A stretch of DNA of 64,000 nucleotides from an uncultured Planktomarina sp. GTDB taxonomy: Bacteria; Pseudomonadota; Alphaproteobacteria; Rhodobacterales; Rhodobacteraceae. Below the pieces are notes generated by a model. The model saw only the letters and a list, made by a program, of their open reading frames with translations. It was not told the DNA's origin and made no database searches. Both the position numbers and the translations under genes were made by a program. This document shows, in pieces, positions 39,364 to 47,921 of this stretch (position 1 is the first letter of the stretch; each line of letters starts with the position of its first letter). The stretch spans positions 17,120 to 81,119 of the forward strand of contig CAJJBZ010000006.1 of the NCBI GenBank assembly GCA_905182535.1, written 5' to 3'.

Positions 39364-40788
39364 CTACATTTTTTCTGGTAAAACCGCGCCAGGATTTAAA
39401 ATGGCCTGTGGGTCCAGCGTATCTTTGATTTGGCGCATAAGGTGCAATTTCACCGGATCCCCAAAGACTTCTATATCGTTCACCTTCAACCGGCCAACAC
39501 CGTGTTCTGCAGAAACCGAACCACCCAGTTCATGGGTCAAGCGGTGAACCGCTTGTTGGAGGTCACCTCGAATATCGGCGTAATCCACAACATTAGTGCC
39601 CGCAGGAGGGAAAATGTTATAATGCAAATTTCCATCCCCCAGGTGCCCAAAGCAATTGATACGTAGAGCACCAAATTCTGCAATGCGCAGGCCAGCAGCA
39701 TCAATGAACCCTGGCAACTCCGACAGTGGTAGCGAAATATCTGACGAACAAATCGCACCAATGGCCTTGTTGGCCACAGGAATAGTTTCACGCAGGCTCC
39801 ACAGATCGTTAGCCTGTTGTTGCGATTGCGCAATCACACCGTCTAAAATTAAATCAGAAGCTCGCTCAAACAGGGTTTCAAAGGCCTGCTCTGGTTCTAT
39901 CCCACCCGACAACCCAAGTTGTAGCAAAACCGACCATCTGGGCGGCTCGGGCCAGGGTTGGCGCAGTTGCGGAAAAATCTCAGACAAAAACTGCAAACCC
40001 TGAGCAGATATGATCTCAAAGGCCGAAATGCCCTCGCCCATGATCTCCTTTGTGCGGCTCAACAATTCAAGCGCGGCACGAGGGCTTTGTACAGCCAGAA
40101 GCGCCGTACCCTCAGCACTTGGACGCGGAACAAGCTTGAGGCTTGCAGCGGTAATAATGCCCAGCGTGCCCTCAGATCCAATCAACAAATGCCGCAGGTC
40201 ATAACCAGTGTTGTCTTTGCGTAGGCGTTTGAGCCCATTGAAAATCTGGCCATCTGCCATTACGGCTTCAATGCCAAGAACCTGATCTCGAGCCATGCCA
40301 TAGCGCAGAACATTCACGCCACCAGCATTAGTCGCTAAAAGCCCGCCTATCTGTGCCGTGCCTTCAGAAGCCAGAGATAGCGGAAATAAGCGGTTAATCC
40401 GAGCCGCAGCGGCATGCACTTCGACCAAAATAGCGCCGGCCTCCACCACCAAAACATTTTCTTCAGGATAGCAAGCTCTGACCTTGCGCATCCGCCCAAG
40501 GCTCAAGATCAGCGGTGCTGGTGCACCAGCCTCAACGTTGGGCAAAACCTGCCCACCAACAAGGCCTGTTCCACCACCGTATGGCACAACGGCAACTCGG
40601 GCTTGTGACGCGGACTTCATAATCTGCGACACCTGCTCAGTGCTGTTCGGAGCTACCAAAAGCCCTGCGGAGCCATGATAACGGCCACGCGGTTCTGTGA
40701 GGTATTTATCACTAAGTTCCGGGAAAGCCGCAGCGGGCAAGATCTCCTGCAATTGCGCTATGAATTGAGCCGTTACTGTATTTAACAT
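39364..40788 (-). CDS. FAD-binding oxidase/dehydrogenase, GlcD/D-2-hydroxyglutarate dehydrogenase-like
   Basis: The 474-residue flavoprotein has the FAD-PCMH core VVPYGGGTGLVGGQVLPNVE, the segment GTAQIGGLLATNAGGVNVLR, and DLRHLLIGSEGTLGIITAAS, and a C-terminal domain with INCFGHLGDGNLHYNIFPP and SVSAEHGVGRLKV. The two histidine motifs (GHLGDGNLH and EHGVG) are typical of D-2-hydroxyacid dehydrogenases of the D2HGDH/D-lactate type, which pass electrons to a flavoprotein or quinone. The neighbours give no hint of the substrate. Upstream lies the ffh leader region. Confidence 0.88.
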   Translation of the reverse strand: MLNTVTAQFIAQLQEILPAAAFPELSDKYLTEPRGRYHGSAGLLVAPNSTEQVSQIMKSASQARVAVVPYGGGTGLVGGQVLPNVEAGAPAPLILSLGRMRKVRACYPEENVLVVEAGAILVEVHAAAARINRLFPLSLASEGTAQIGGLLATNAGGVNVLRYGMARDQVLGIEAVMADGQIFNGLKRLRKDNTGYDLRHLLIGSEGTLGIITAASLKLVPRPSAEGTALLAVQSPRAALELLSRTKEIMGEGISAFEIISAQGLQFLSEIFPQLRQPWPEPPRWSVLLQLGLSGGIEPEQAFETLFERASDLILDGVIAQSQQQANDLWSLRETIPVANKAIGAICSSDISLPLSELPGFIDAAGLRIAEFGALRINCFGHLGDGNLHYNIFPPAGTNVVDYADIRGDLQQAVHRLTHELGGSVSAEHGVGRLKVNDIEVFGDPVKLHLMRQIKDTLDPQAILNPGAVLPEKM

Positions 40789-41143
40789 CTTCTTCCATCA
40801 CCCATCAGCTCATCACCATACGACGCGTTATTTAGCCCAAGAAGCAAAAATATCCACGGATCAGGTGCTTGAGACCTGCTTAATCACATTAGACGTAGTT
40901 TCCAACCGAGGAATACATCCATGGCCAAATACATAATCCCTGAAGTAAGCTTGACTCTAATCCGAATGGGCGTGTATTGCATTGCAGATTCCGGGAGCTT
41001 CGTTCTTCCGGTCCTTAGGCTTACGCCAGGATCGCCACCCGTCAGCGCGCTGCGCCCACGGGTGCTTTTCCGGTTTGGGACTTGGAAATCCGCCGCGGCA
41101 CACCAAATCGAATGTGTCGTGACTTGTAGAAGGGGGCAGGCCC
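40789..41143. other. Intergenic region between the FAD oxidase and ffh
   Basis: The stretch should hold divergent promoters. Its right half (40960-41140) is GC-rich with several inverted repeats and no plausible protein; a plus-strand open frame at 40921-41151 has low-complexity composition and no start signal. It may be a structured leader of ffh. I looked for the conserved SRP RNA apical loop (GGAAGGAAGCAGCC-like) and did not find it, so it is not an obvious ffs gene. Confidence 0.5.
41036..41064 (+). promoter_or_regulatory. Strong hairpin in the ffh leader
   Basis: CACCCGT and ACGGGTG form a perfect 7-base stem, and the 15-base loop contains a further GC-rich inverted element. GCTTTTCC follows. 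The hairpin ends 79 bases before ffh. It could be an attenuator or part of a leader RNA; the sequence alone does not tell which. Confidence 0.45.
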
Positions 41144-42652
41144 ATGTTTGAGAATCTATCCGAACGCCTTGGTGGCGTCTTTGATCGGCTAACCAAGCAA
41201 GGTGCGCTTTCCGAAGAGGACGTGAAAACTGCCCTGAGAGAAGTACGTGTCGCCCTTTTGGAAGCGGATGTGAGCCTGCCGGTTGCCCGCGAATTTGTTA
41301 AAAAAGTACAAGCTAAAGCTACTGGTTCTGCAGTTACAAAATCGGTGACCCCCGGCCAGCAAGTTGTCAAGATCGTGCATGATGCATTGATTGACACTCT
41401 GCGCGGCGAAGGTGAACCTGGTGATCTAAAAATTGATAATCCTCCTGCCGCAATTTTGATGGTGGGTCTTCAGGGATCTGGAAAGACTACAACCACAGGT
41501 AAATTAGCGAAGCGTCTTTCGGGCCGTGACGGTAAAAAAGTTTTGATGGCCTCACTAGATATCTATCGCCCCGCAGCGATGGAACAGCTAGCTATTTTAG
41601 GCGCACAGGTTGGCGTGGACACCTTGCCGATTGTGGCTGGGGAAACAGCCCTCCAAATTGCCAAACGGGCAAAGCAGCAGGCCACTCTTGGTGGCTATGA
41701 CGTATACATGCTTGATACTGCTGGGCGTCTGCAAATCGACACTACATTAATGCAGGAAGTAGAAGACGTGCGCGATGCCGTTTCCCCGCGTGAAACCTTG
41801 CTGGTGGTCGACGGTCTAACCGGTCAAGTAGCCGTTGAAGTAGCCGAAGAATTCGATGGTAAAATTGGCATTACTGGCGTCGTTCTGACCCGTATGGACG
41901 GCGACGGTCGCGGTGGTGCAGCTTTATCGATGCGCGCTGTCACAGGCAAACCCATAAAATTCGTAGGCTCTGGCGAAAAAATGGATGCCCTAGAAACGTT
42001 TGAGCCTGAGCGCGTTGCGGGCCGTATTTTGGGTATGGGCGATATCGTAGCCTTGGTGGAAAAGGCGCAAGAAACATTAGAGGCCGAACAGGCTGAACGA
42101 ATGATGCGTCGACTACAAAAAGGTATGTTTAATATGAACGACCTACGTAGCCAGCTGGAACAAATGCAAAAAATGGGTGGCATGCAGGGGCTAATGGGCA
42201 TGATGCCTGGCATGGCGAAGATGAAAGGCAAGATTGAAGAAGCTGGCTTGGATGATAGCCTCCTGAAGCGCCAAGTTGCTTTGATTGGTTCAATGACTAA
42301 AAAAGAGCGTGCAAATCCCGGCCTGTTACAAGCCAGCCGCAAAAAACGGATAGCAGCTGGTGCTGGCATGGAGGTCAGTGATCTCAACAAATTGATCAAA
42401 CAGCACCGCCAAATGGCTGATATGATGAAAAAGCTTGGTAAACGCGGTGGCCTTGGGGCACTAAAAGGTATGATGGGTGGGCAAGGCGCACCCAGCCAAG
42501 CCGAACTGGCGGCAGCGCAAGAACAAATCACTAGCGGTGCGATGGGCTCAGGAATGCCAAAAGGTATGAGCCTTCCAAAAGGTATGGGAGGCCTTTCAGG
42601 CTTCACCGGAGGCTTGCCCGGCGGCCTCAGTGGCTTGGGGAAAAAGAAATGA
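41144..42652 (+). CDS. ffh: Signal recognition particle protein Ffh
   Basis: The 502-residue GTPase binds signal sequences and SRP RNA during co-translational targeting. Domains in order: N domain (FENLSERLGGVFDRLTKQG), G domain with P-loop GLQGSGKTTTTGKLAKRL, DTAGRLQ, and TRMDGDGRGGAALSMRAVTG, then the methionine-rich M domain (LEQMQKMGGMQGLMGMMPGM) with its RNA-binding helix RKKRIAAGAGMEVSDLNKLI. The tail is Gly/Met rich, as usual in Rhodobacterales. Followed by a chorismate mutase after 34 bases. Confidence 0.96.
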   Translation: MFENLSERLGGVFDRLTKQGALSEEDVKTALREVRVALLEADVSLPVAREFVKKVQAKATGSAVTKSVTPGQQVVKIVHDALIDTLRGEGEPGDLKIDNPPAAILMVGLQGSGKTTTTGKLAKRLSGRDGKKVLMASLDIYRPAAMEQLAILGAQVGVDTLPIVAGETALQIAKRAKQQATLGGYDVYMLDTAGRLQIDTTLMQEVEDVRDAVSPRETLLVVDGLTGQVAVEVAEEFDGKIGITGVVLTRMDGDGRGGAALSMRAVTGKPIKFVGSGEKMDALETFEPERVAGRILGMGDIVALVEKAQETLEAEQAERMMRRLQKGMFNMNDLRSQLEQMQKMGGMQGLMGMMPGMAKMKGKIEEAGLDDSLLKRQVALIGSMTKKERANPGLLQASRKKRIAAGAGMEVSDLNKLIKQHRQMADMMKKLGKRGGLGALKGMMGGQGAPSQAELAAAQEQITSGAMGSGMPKGMSLPKGMGGLSGFTGGLPGGLSGLGKKK

Positions 42653-42686
42653 TTTATCCACGTATTAATCAATCGGAGGCTCTGTC

Positions 42687-42983
42687 ATGACTGATGCTGT
42701 TGCTCGGGCAGCCGAGCTGCTAAAATCCCACCGCTCCAGCATTGATCGATTAGACGCAGTGCTAATTTATACATTGGGCGAGCGTTTCGCACATACCAAA
42801 GCCGTGGGTCAGCTCAAAGCACAGCACGATCTGCCGGCCTCCGACCCAACCCGTGAGGCCCAACAAATTACCCGTCTGCAAGATCTTGCACAACGCGCGG
42901 ATCTAGACCCCGATTTCGCTAAGAAATTCCTGAATTTCATTATTCAGGAAGTCATCCAAAACCACAAAACTTATCAAGAATAA
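42687..42983 (+). CDS. Chorismate mutase, AroQ type
   Basis: The 98-residue all-helical protein contains the AroQ-fold pattern: AAELLKSHRSSIDRLDAVLI, GERFAHTKAVGQLKAQHDLP and PDFAKKFLNFIIQEVIQNHK. It should convert chorismate to prephenate for phenylalanine and tyrosine synthesis. Its place between ffh and rpsP is the standard Rhodobacterales order and suggests co-transcription. An ATG after CGGAGG-type spacing supports the start. Confidence 0.9.
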   Translation: MTDAVARAAELLKSHRSSIDRLDAVLIYTLGERFAHTKAVGQLKAQHDLPASDPTREAQQITRLQDLAQRADLDPDFAKKFLNFIIQEVIQNHKTYQE

Positions 42984-43028
42984 GATGCAACACCTGCACC
43001 TTATTTGCCATTTTCAAGGAGAATAATA

Positions 43029-43412
43029 ATGGCTATGAAAATCCGTTTGGCCCGTGGTGGGTCCAAGAAGCGCCCATTTTATCGTGTTGTAGCAGCAGAT
43101 GCACGCATGCCACGCGATGGCCGCTTTATTGAAAAGCTGGGCACATATAACCCCTTGCTAGCCAAAGATAGCGAAGAACGTGTTAAATTGGACCTAGACC
43201 GTGTTAAACATTGGCTAAGCCAAGGCGCGCAACCAACAGACCGCGTTGCCCGTATGTTGGAAGCCGCTGGCGTTATGCCTGCAAAGGTTCGCAGCAACCC
43301 AATCAAAGCCCTTCCAGGCAAAAAAGCTCTGGAGCGCGCTGAAGAAAAAGCAGCTAAAGCAGCAACGCCTGCTGAAGAAGCTCCAGCCGAAGAAGCGACA
43401 GTAGACGCATAA
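43029..43412 (+). CDS. rpsP: 30S ribosomal protein S16
   Basis: From the ATG at 43029, behind AAGGAG at 43017-43022, the protein has 127 residues. The S16 core is [32 protein letters not shown] and [22 protein letters not shown]-terminal Ala/Glu-rich tail ([20 protein letters not shown]) extends it beyond the E. coli length, as is common in alphaproteobacteria. A terminator follows at 43459 before the rimM part of the block. Confidence 0.96.
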   Translation: MAMKIRLARGGSKKRPFYRVVAADARMPRDGRFIEKLGTYNPLLAKDSEERVKLDLDRVKHWLSQGAQPTDRVARMLEAAGVMPAKVRSNPIKALPGKKALERAEEKAAKAATPAEEAPAEEATVDA

Positions 43413-43458
43413 ATTATGGCCCTGTGGCCAGAGTTTTCTAGGTCCAATCAAAATAATA

Positions 43459-43483
43459 AACCCCGCCGCACTGGTGGGGTTTT
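43459..43483 (+). terminator. Terminator after rpsP
   Basis: The stem AACCCCGCC/GGTGGGGTT (one G-T pair) with a GCACT-like loop is followed by TTTT, 46 bases after the rpsP stop. It may attenuate transcription into rimM. Confidence 0.82.
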
Positions 43484-43514
43484 CCATTTCCAGCTTTCGC
43501 TTTATGGATAACTA

Positions 43515-43661
43515 ATGTTGTTACGCCCTATCCGTTCTTTGATGTTAATCGGAATTTGTTTTCTGATAGGCTATTTTTATGCCCGCAACCAAGCGTCTGA
43601 TAATTGCGGTAAGGATGGTGGTGAAATGAAGAATGGCTATTGTTTAGGAGTGAACCGATGA
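43515..43661 (+). CDS. 48-residue membrane-anchored small protein upstream of rimM
   Basis: An ATG at 43515 opens a 48-residue frame: a basic start (MLLRPIRSL), one hydrophobic segment ([14 protein letters not shown]) and a short polar tail with two cysteines ([19 protein letters not shown]). The TGA stop overlaps the rimM ATG by 4 bases (ATGA), a strong sign of translational coupling and of real coding. The layout, one membrane helix followed by a C-x-D/E-GG-x-G-x-C-type tail, resembles small unnamed proteins I recall from Rhodobacterales. Function unknown; the cysteines would face the periplasm if the N-terminus is inside. Confidence 0.68.
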   Translation: MLLRPIRSLMLIGICFLIGYFYARNQASDNCGKDGGEMKNGYCLGVNR

Positions 43662-44161
43662 CTGCGTTGATCTGTGTTGGAATGATTGCAGGCGCCTTTG
43701 GTGTACGTGGCGAAGTGCGTGTGAAGAGTTTTTGCGCCAATCCCAGCGATTTAGAAACCTATGCGCCCCTCCTGACAGAAGAAGGTGATCAAAGCTTTGA
43801 CATTTCCTTGATTGGTCAAATCAAGAACGGGTTTTCAGCTCGGATAGTGGGCGTTGTATCCAAAGACGACGCCGATGCGCTACGCGGTATCTCATTATTT
43901 GCTCGGCGGGAGGATCTGCCAGCCTTACCAAATGATGAATATTACTACTCTGATTTGATCGGCCTTCAGGTGGCAGACACGGGTGGCGCTGTGATTGGCC
44001 ATGTTAAATCAGTAATGAACCACGGTGCGGATGATTTGCTGGAGGTCACAGTTCCCGGCGCCTCTGATACAGCCCTCATTCCCTTCACTAAAGTGATTGT
44101 ACCGACCGTTGATCTGACGTCTCGCCGCATTGTTATCGACCCACCGGAAGGGCTGCTATGA
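43658..44161 (+). CDS. rimM: Ribosome maturation factor RimM
   Basis: The 167-residue protein starts at the ATG at 43658, behind TAGGAG. It has the RimM N-domain ([38 protein letters not shown] region) and a PRC-barrel C-domain ([20 protein letters not shown] and [20 protein letters not shown]). RimM assists 30S head assembly with S19. It overlaps the small membrane protein upstream and trmD downstream by 4 bases each. Confidence 0.94.
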   Translation: MTALICVGMIAGAFGVRGEVRVKSFCANPSDLETYAPLLTEEGDQSFDISLIGQIKNGFSARIVGVVSKDDADALRGISLFARREDLPALPNDEYYYSDLIGLQVADTGGAVIGHVKSVMNHGADDLLEVTVPGASDTALIPFTKVIVPTVDLTSRRIVIDPPEGLL

Positions 44162-45000
44162 GCGCGCCCGATCGCTCTCATGGACGAAAGTCTATCCGCG
44201 AAAGCCTGAAGCCCCGCGCTTTGGACGGTGAAACACCTGACTTAGCCGGAATTTGGCGTGCCGATATTATAACTCTGTTTCCCGATGTCTTTCCTGGCGT
44301 CTTGGGCGCATCGCTGACCGGCAAGGGTTTAAAAGATGGTAAATGGCAGCTTCACACCCACGATCTTCGGCCCTTCGGTGAAGGAAAACACCGCAATGTG
44401 GATGATACCCCGGCCGGTGGTGGGGCAGGCATGGTGATGCGAGCAGATGTGTTAGGCCGGGCGATTAGTGAAGTACTACGCCGTCGTCCGCCCTGTCCAA
44501 TCATCTACATGTCTCCACGCGGCAAACCCTTGACCCAAGCGCGCGTACAAACCCTTGCTGATGGCCCGGGCGCTGTGGTGCTTTGCGGCCGGTTTGAGGG
44601 GGTTGATCAACGGGTCATCGATCACTTCCAAATCGAAGAGGTCAGTATTGGTGACTACGTTCTATCCGGCGGTGAGCTGGCCGCCCAGGTGATGCTGGAT
44701 GCCGCCGTGCGCCTAATCCCAGGCGTGCTGGGAAATCAGGTTAGTACCGAGCAAGAAAGCTTCTCCAACGGCCTGCTTGAGCATCCACAATATACCCGCC
44801 CCCCAGTTTGGGAAGGCCACGAAATTCCAGAAATTTTGATGTCCGGCCACCACGGCAATGTAGCTAAGTGGCAAAAACAACAATCTGAAGCCCTGACCCA
44901 AGATCGACGGCCAGATCTTATGGGAGGAGTTTGGGGGGTAGTTTGCTCCCAAACTCCCTCTTGCCTCGACCGCATTCTCGAAATATACGCCGCTGTCTAG
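44158..45000 (+). CDS. trmD: tRNA (guanine-N1)-methyltransferase TrmD
   Basis: The 280-residue SPOUT enzyme makes m1G37 in tRNA. It has the start of the catalytic domain at [39 protein letters not shown], the SAM trefoil knot [20 protein letters not shown] with [20 protein letters not shown], and the tail [20 protein letters not shown]. About 35 extra residues precede the usual start ([16 protein letters not shown]), which is common in Rhodobacterales. It overlaps rimM by 4 bases. Confidence 0.95.
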   Translation: MSAPDRSHGRKSIRESLKPRALDGETPDLAGIWRADIITLFPDVFPGVLGASLTGKGLKDGKWQLHTHDLRPFGEGKHRNVDDTPAGGGAGMVMRADVLGRAISEVLRRRPPCPIIYMSPRGKPLTQARVQTLADGPGAVVLCGRFEGVDQRVIDHFQIEEVSIGDYVLSGGELAAQVMLDAAVRLIPGVLGNQVSTEQESFSNGLLEHPQYTRPPVWEGHEIPEILMSGHHGNVAKWQKQQSEALTQDRRPDLMGGVWGVVCSQTPSCLDRILEIYAAV

Positions 45001-45214
45001 TCCTGCGATGGATTCGGCAGGCTTTGCTATTGTGGCTTCCGTTATACGTGGACCCTTTCTTCGGGGTGATCGGATGGATAGGCACTAGGGTAATGCTATA
45101 AGCAACGACGACCTGAACTCTGGCGGGCACTGCGGTGGACCCGGAAGAAGACCGAGAGCGCTGAGGTGGTATCAAACTTCGTGGAACAACCACGAGCAAC
45201 CAAAGGAGCATCAG
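45001..45214 (+). promoter_or_regulatory. Possible structured leader of rplS
   Basis: The 214 bases between trmD and rplS hold no gene. The stretch is rich in GC blocks, with a short purine-rich ATCGGATGGATAGGC part and a later GTGGACCCGGAAGAAGACCG part, and ends in AAGGAG before the rplS ATG. In a block otherwise packed with overlaps, such a spacer suggests an r-protein leader or a promoter. No established family is claimed. Confidence 0.4.
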
Positions 45215-45586
45215 ATGAATCTGATTGCACATCTAGAGGCGGAGCAAATTTCCGTCCTCGGGAAAGACATTCCTGATTTTAAAGCTGGGGATACCGTGCG
45301 TGTTGGTTACAAAGTGACCGAGGGCTCACGAAGCCGAGTTCAGAACTACGAAGGCGTTTGCATCGCCCGTAATAATGGTACTGGCATTGCCGGTTCATTT
45401 ACAGTTCGCAAAATTTCGTTTGGTGAAGGCGTGGAACGTGTGTTCCCATTGCATTCCACGAATATTGACAGCATTACTGTTGTCCGCCGTGGACGCGTAA
45501 GGCGCGCCAAGCTGTATTACCTCCGTGAACGCCGTGGTAAATCTGCTCGAATCTCAGAGCAAACCAACTACAAACCCAAGTCTTAA
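45215..45586 (+). CDS. rplS: 50S ribosomal protein L19
   Basis: The 123-residue protein has the L19 features [40 protein letters not shown] and [20 protein letters not shown] followed by [17 protein letters not shown]19 sits at the 30S-50S interface. The start is preceded by AAAGGAG. rpmE follows after 11 bases, so both share a message. Confidence 0.97.
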   Translation: MNLIAHLEAEQISVLGKDIPDFKAGDTVRVGYKVTEGSRSRVQNYEGVCIARNNGTGIAGSFTVRKISFGEGVERVFPLHSTNIDSITVVRRGRVRRAKLYYLRERRGKSARISEQTNYKPKS

Positions 45587-45597
45587 GGAGCGGGACC

Positions 45598-45819
45598 ATG
45601 AAAAAAGATACCCATCCGGACTATCACTTCATCAATGTCAAAATGACCAATGGCGACATCATCCAAATGCGTTCCACTTACGGCGCAGAAGGAGATCAAC
45701 TGTCCTTGGACATCGACCCAACTGTACACCCGGCTTGGACCGGTGGCGGCGCGCGTTTGATGGATACCGGCGGTCGTGTGTCGAAGTTCAAAAAGAAATA
45801 CGAAGGTCTTGGCTTCTAA
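45598..45819 (+). CDS. rpmE: 50S ribosomal protein L31
   Basis: The 73-residue protein reads [19 protein letters not shown] and ends [15 protein letters not shown], typical of L31. The zinc-type CxxC cysteines of the C+ form are absent, so this is the zinc-independent (C-) version. It follows rplS directly and is closed by a strong terminator at 45848. Confidence 0.95.
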   Translation: MKKDTHPDYHFINVKMTNGDIIQMRSTYGAEGDQLSLDIDPTVHPAWTGGGARLMDTGGRVSKFKKKYEGLGF

Positions 45820-45847
45820 GCCATTACTTTACCAAAGATGTAAAAAG

Positions 45848-45873
45848 ACCGGTTCCTTGGAGCCGGTTTTTTT
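45848..45873 (+). terminator. Terminator of the rplS-rpmE unit
   Basis: ACCGGTTCC and GGAGCCGGT form a 9-base stem (one G-T pair) with a short loop, followed by a run of seven T. Confidence 0.92.
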
Positions 45874-45967
45874 CGTTGAAGCCTCCAGTTTGTGATCAAG
45901 CTCGCTTTCCTTGGCCCTGGTGACGCTCTATAGGCATAAGAAAAACAATACACTTGAGAGGCATCTA

Positions 45968-46778
45968 GTGGCGCATATTATTGTCGTGGGAAATGAAAAA
46001 GGCGGGTCGGGCAAATCGACCACAACCATGCATGTGGCAACTGCTTTAGCCCGAATGGGGCATCGTGTAGGTGGGTTGGATTTAGACTTACGACAGAAAA
46101 CTTTTGGCCAATATGTGGGAAATCGTGCTCGGTTTACCGCAGAAAGCGATATTCAGCTGCTCTCTCCGCATTACATGGATCTACCAGAGATTACTGAAGA
46201 CAACTTGCAACATGGTGAAAACTTAATGGATCAGAGGCTGTCCGCAGCAGTGGAGAGTTTAGAAGAGGCTTCGGATTTTATCATCATTGATTGTCCTGGC
46301 AGCCACACGCGCCTATCCCAAATGGCCCATGCTATGGCTAACACTCTGATCACACCGCTCAATGACAGTTTTGTAGATTTTGATCTGTTAGCAAAAGTTG
46401 AAAGCGACGGGACCACTAGTCAAAGGGCCGTCGGTCTATTCCGAGATGGTTTGGAGCGCCCGGCAATTGCGGGCAGCAGGCAGGGTTAAAGCCGCTGGAC
46501 TGGATCGTAGTTCGTAACCGTTTGGGTACGCAAAATATGATCAACAAGCAGAAAATGGGCGATGCAATTTCCCATCTGGCCAGGCGCATTGGATTTCGAG
46601 TAGCACCGGGCTTCAGCGAACGTGTGGTTTTTCGCGAGCTCTTCCCGCGCGGCCTTACCTTTTAGACCTCAAAGACGTGGGGATCAATCAGCTGAGTATT
46701 TCAAACATCGCCGCCCGCCAAGAGCTGCGCGAATTGATCAAGGCTTTGAATCTGCCAAATGTCAGTGTGGAGTTTTAG
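45968..46778 (+). CDS. mipZ: MipZ-like ParA-family division ATPase, three frame breaks
   Basis: The protein starts at GTG 45968 with AHIIVVGNEKGGSGKSTTTM, a deviant Walker A with the signature lysine, and resembles MipZ, which positions FtsZ in alphaproteobacteria. The intact part runs through IIIDCPGSHTRLSQMAHAMA and LLAKVESDGTT. Three one-base errors follow: an extra G near 46419 (restores IKGPSVYSEMVWSARQLRAA), an extra G near 46484 (restores AGLKPLDWIVVRNRLGTQN) and a missing T near 46662 (restores LDLKDVGINQLSISNIAARQ). The repaired length is about 270 residues, as expected. It meets the PfkB gene tail-to-tail with a 4-base overlap. Confidence 0.85.
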
Positions 46779-47707
46779 GCCAACTCTTCAGCGGTTGGCG
46801 GGTCGCACCCCTCACGCCCGCAATTGATGGCCGCGGCCTTTGCAGCCCGAGTCAGCAACGTGGTCAAAGTCGTTTGATCCAAAGTCTCCAACGCGTCCTG
46901 CGCCAAAAACCCCGATGCATTGAGATGGCTCAATACCGTGCCCATAAACGTATCGCCAGCTCCAACCGTATCCACCATCTTTGGCACCGGATGCGCAGGA
47001 ACGGTGACACTGGCGCCGTTGCAATATCCGATAGCGCCCTCACCCCCTTTGGTCACAATGGTCAGCTTGGCCTTGGTCTTGGTTAATAGCTCCGCACAAG
47101 TGGCATCAAAATCCAAATCTGGGAAGATCCACTCAAGATCCTCATCGCTTAGTTTGATAATATCAGCAGTGTTCATCAATCGCCAGAGCCGCTCAAGATA
47201 GGCCTCGCGGTCAGGAATCAGCATCGGGCGGACATTTGGGTCCAGGGTGGTCACAATGCCAGCGGCATGTTTCTGAGCAAAGAAATCCGCCCAAGCATCC
47301 GCATCTGTGCCCGAGATGATCGCCAGTGACGTTAGGTGAAACGCGCGGCCATTGGCAGGGAAGTTGTTTTGCAACAGCGGTAAATCCACCTGCCGTTCGG
47401 CGGTATCATCTCGGTAAAATTGGTAGCTAGGTTGACCATTATTTAAGGTCACCACCGCCAAGGATGACGGTTTTTGCGAGCGCGGGCTCAACAGCTCCAC
47501 CCCGTCAGAGATCATTTTGTCAGCAAGAAAATGGCCCAAATTGTCCGTGGCAATCGGCGTGATGAAACCGACAGGTTGGTCTTGCCGAACCGCAGCTCGG
47601 GCGGTGTTATAGCCAGAGCCACCCCGAGCACCTGCAAAAGACACCGCGCCGTCATTTCGGGCGCTTTCGATCAAGTCGATCAAATTATCTCCACCAACAA
47701 CAATCAT
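46775..47707 (-). CDS. PfkB family carbohydrate kinase
   Basis: The 310-residue kinase starts with IVVGGDNLIDLIESARNDGA, and has FAGARGGSGYNTARAAVRQD (sugar site) and the C-terminal PfkB signature VDTVGAGDTFMGTVLSHLNA with the catalytic Asp in GAGD. It resembles fructokinase- or ribokinase-type enzymes; the sugar is unknown. An N-terminal segment DPNVRPMLIPDREAYLERL is typical of the fructokinase group. It overlaps mipZ by 4 bases at the 3' end and is divergent from pobA. Confidence 0.88.
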   Translation of the reverse strand: MIVVGGDNLIDLIESARNDGAVSFAGARGGSGYNTARAAVRQDQPVGFITPIATDNLGHFLADKMISDGVELLSPRSQKPSSLAVVTLNNGQPSYQFYRDDTAERQVDLPLLQNNFPANGRAFHLTSLAIISGTDADAWADFFAQKHAAGIVTTLDPNVRPMLIPDREAYLERLWRLMNTADIIKLSDEDLEWIFPDLDFDATCAELLTKTKAKLTIVTKGGEGAIGYCNGASVTVPAHPVPKMVDTVGAGDTFMGTVLSHLNASGFLAQDALETLDQTTLTTLLTRAAKAAAINCGREGCDPPTAEELA

Positions 47708-47921
47708 GGTTCACCCCTTATATTTAAAGTCTAAGACACTGTAGCAATGACCAGTCGCTTTGCCAAAATAGTTTTCCGGCTTTTACTAGTCAATTTTTGC
47801 AGAGTAGTAATGACAGAACGCAAGAACAGCCTATTTATTCAGCAACCTTGATTTGAAGGTCCCTATGGCACACTGTAAGGGCCAACGTGACAGAACGCGA
47901 CTATGCATAAATTGGGAATAA

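Noticed and set aside
40800..41143. SRP RNA (ffs) gene upstream of ffh
   Set aside because: The conserved apical loop region GGAAGGAAGCAGCC-like was not found on either strand.
40921..41151. Open frame of 76 residues before ffh
   Set aside because: No family pattern or start signal, and it overlaps the GC-rich hairpin region; a leader is a better reading.
41824..42672. Long open frame (282 residues) antisense to ffh
   Set aside because: It is a shadow of the Met- and Gly-rich M domain of Ffh, is Pro-rich with no domain pattern, and has no ribosome site.
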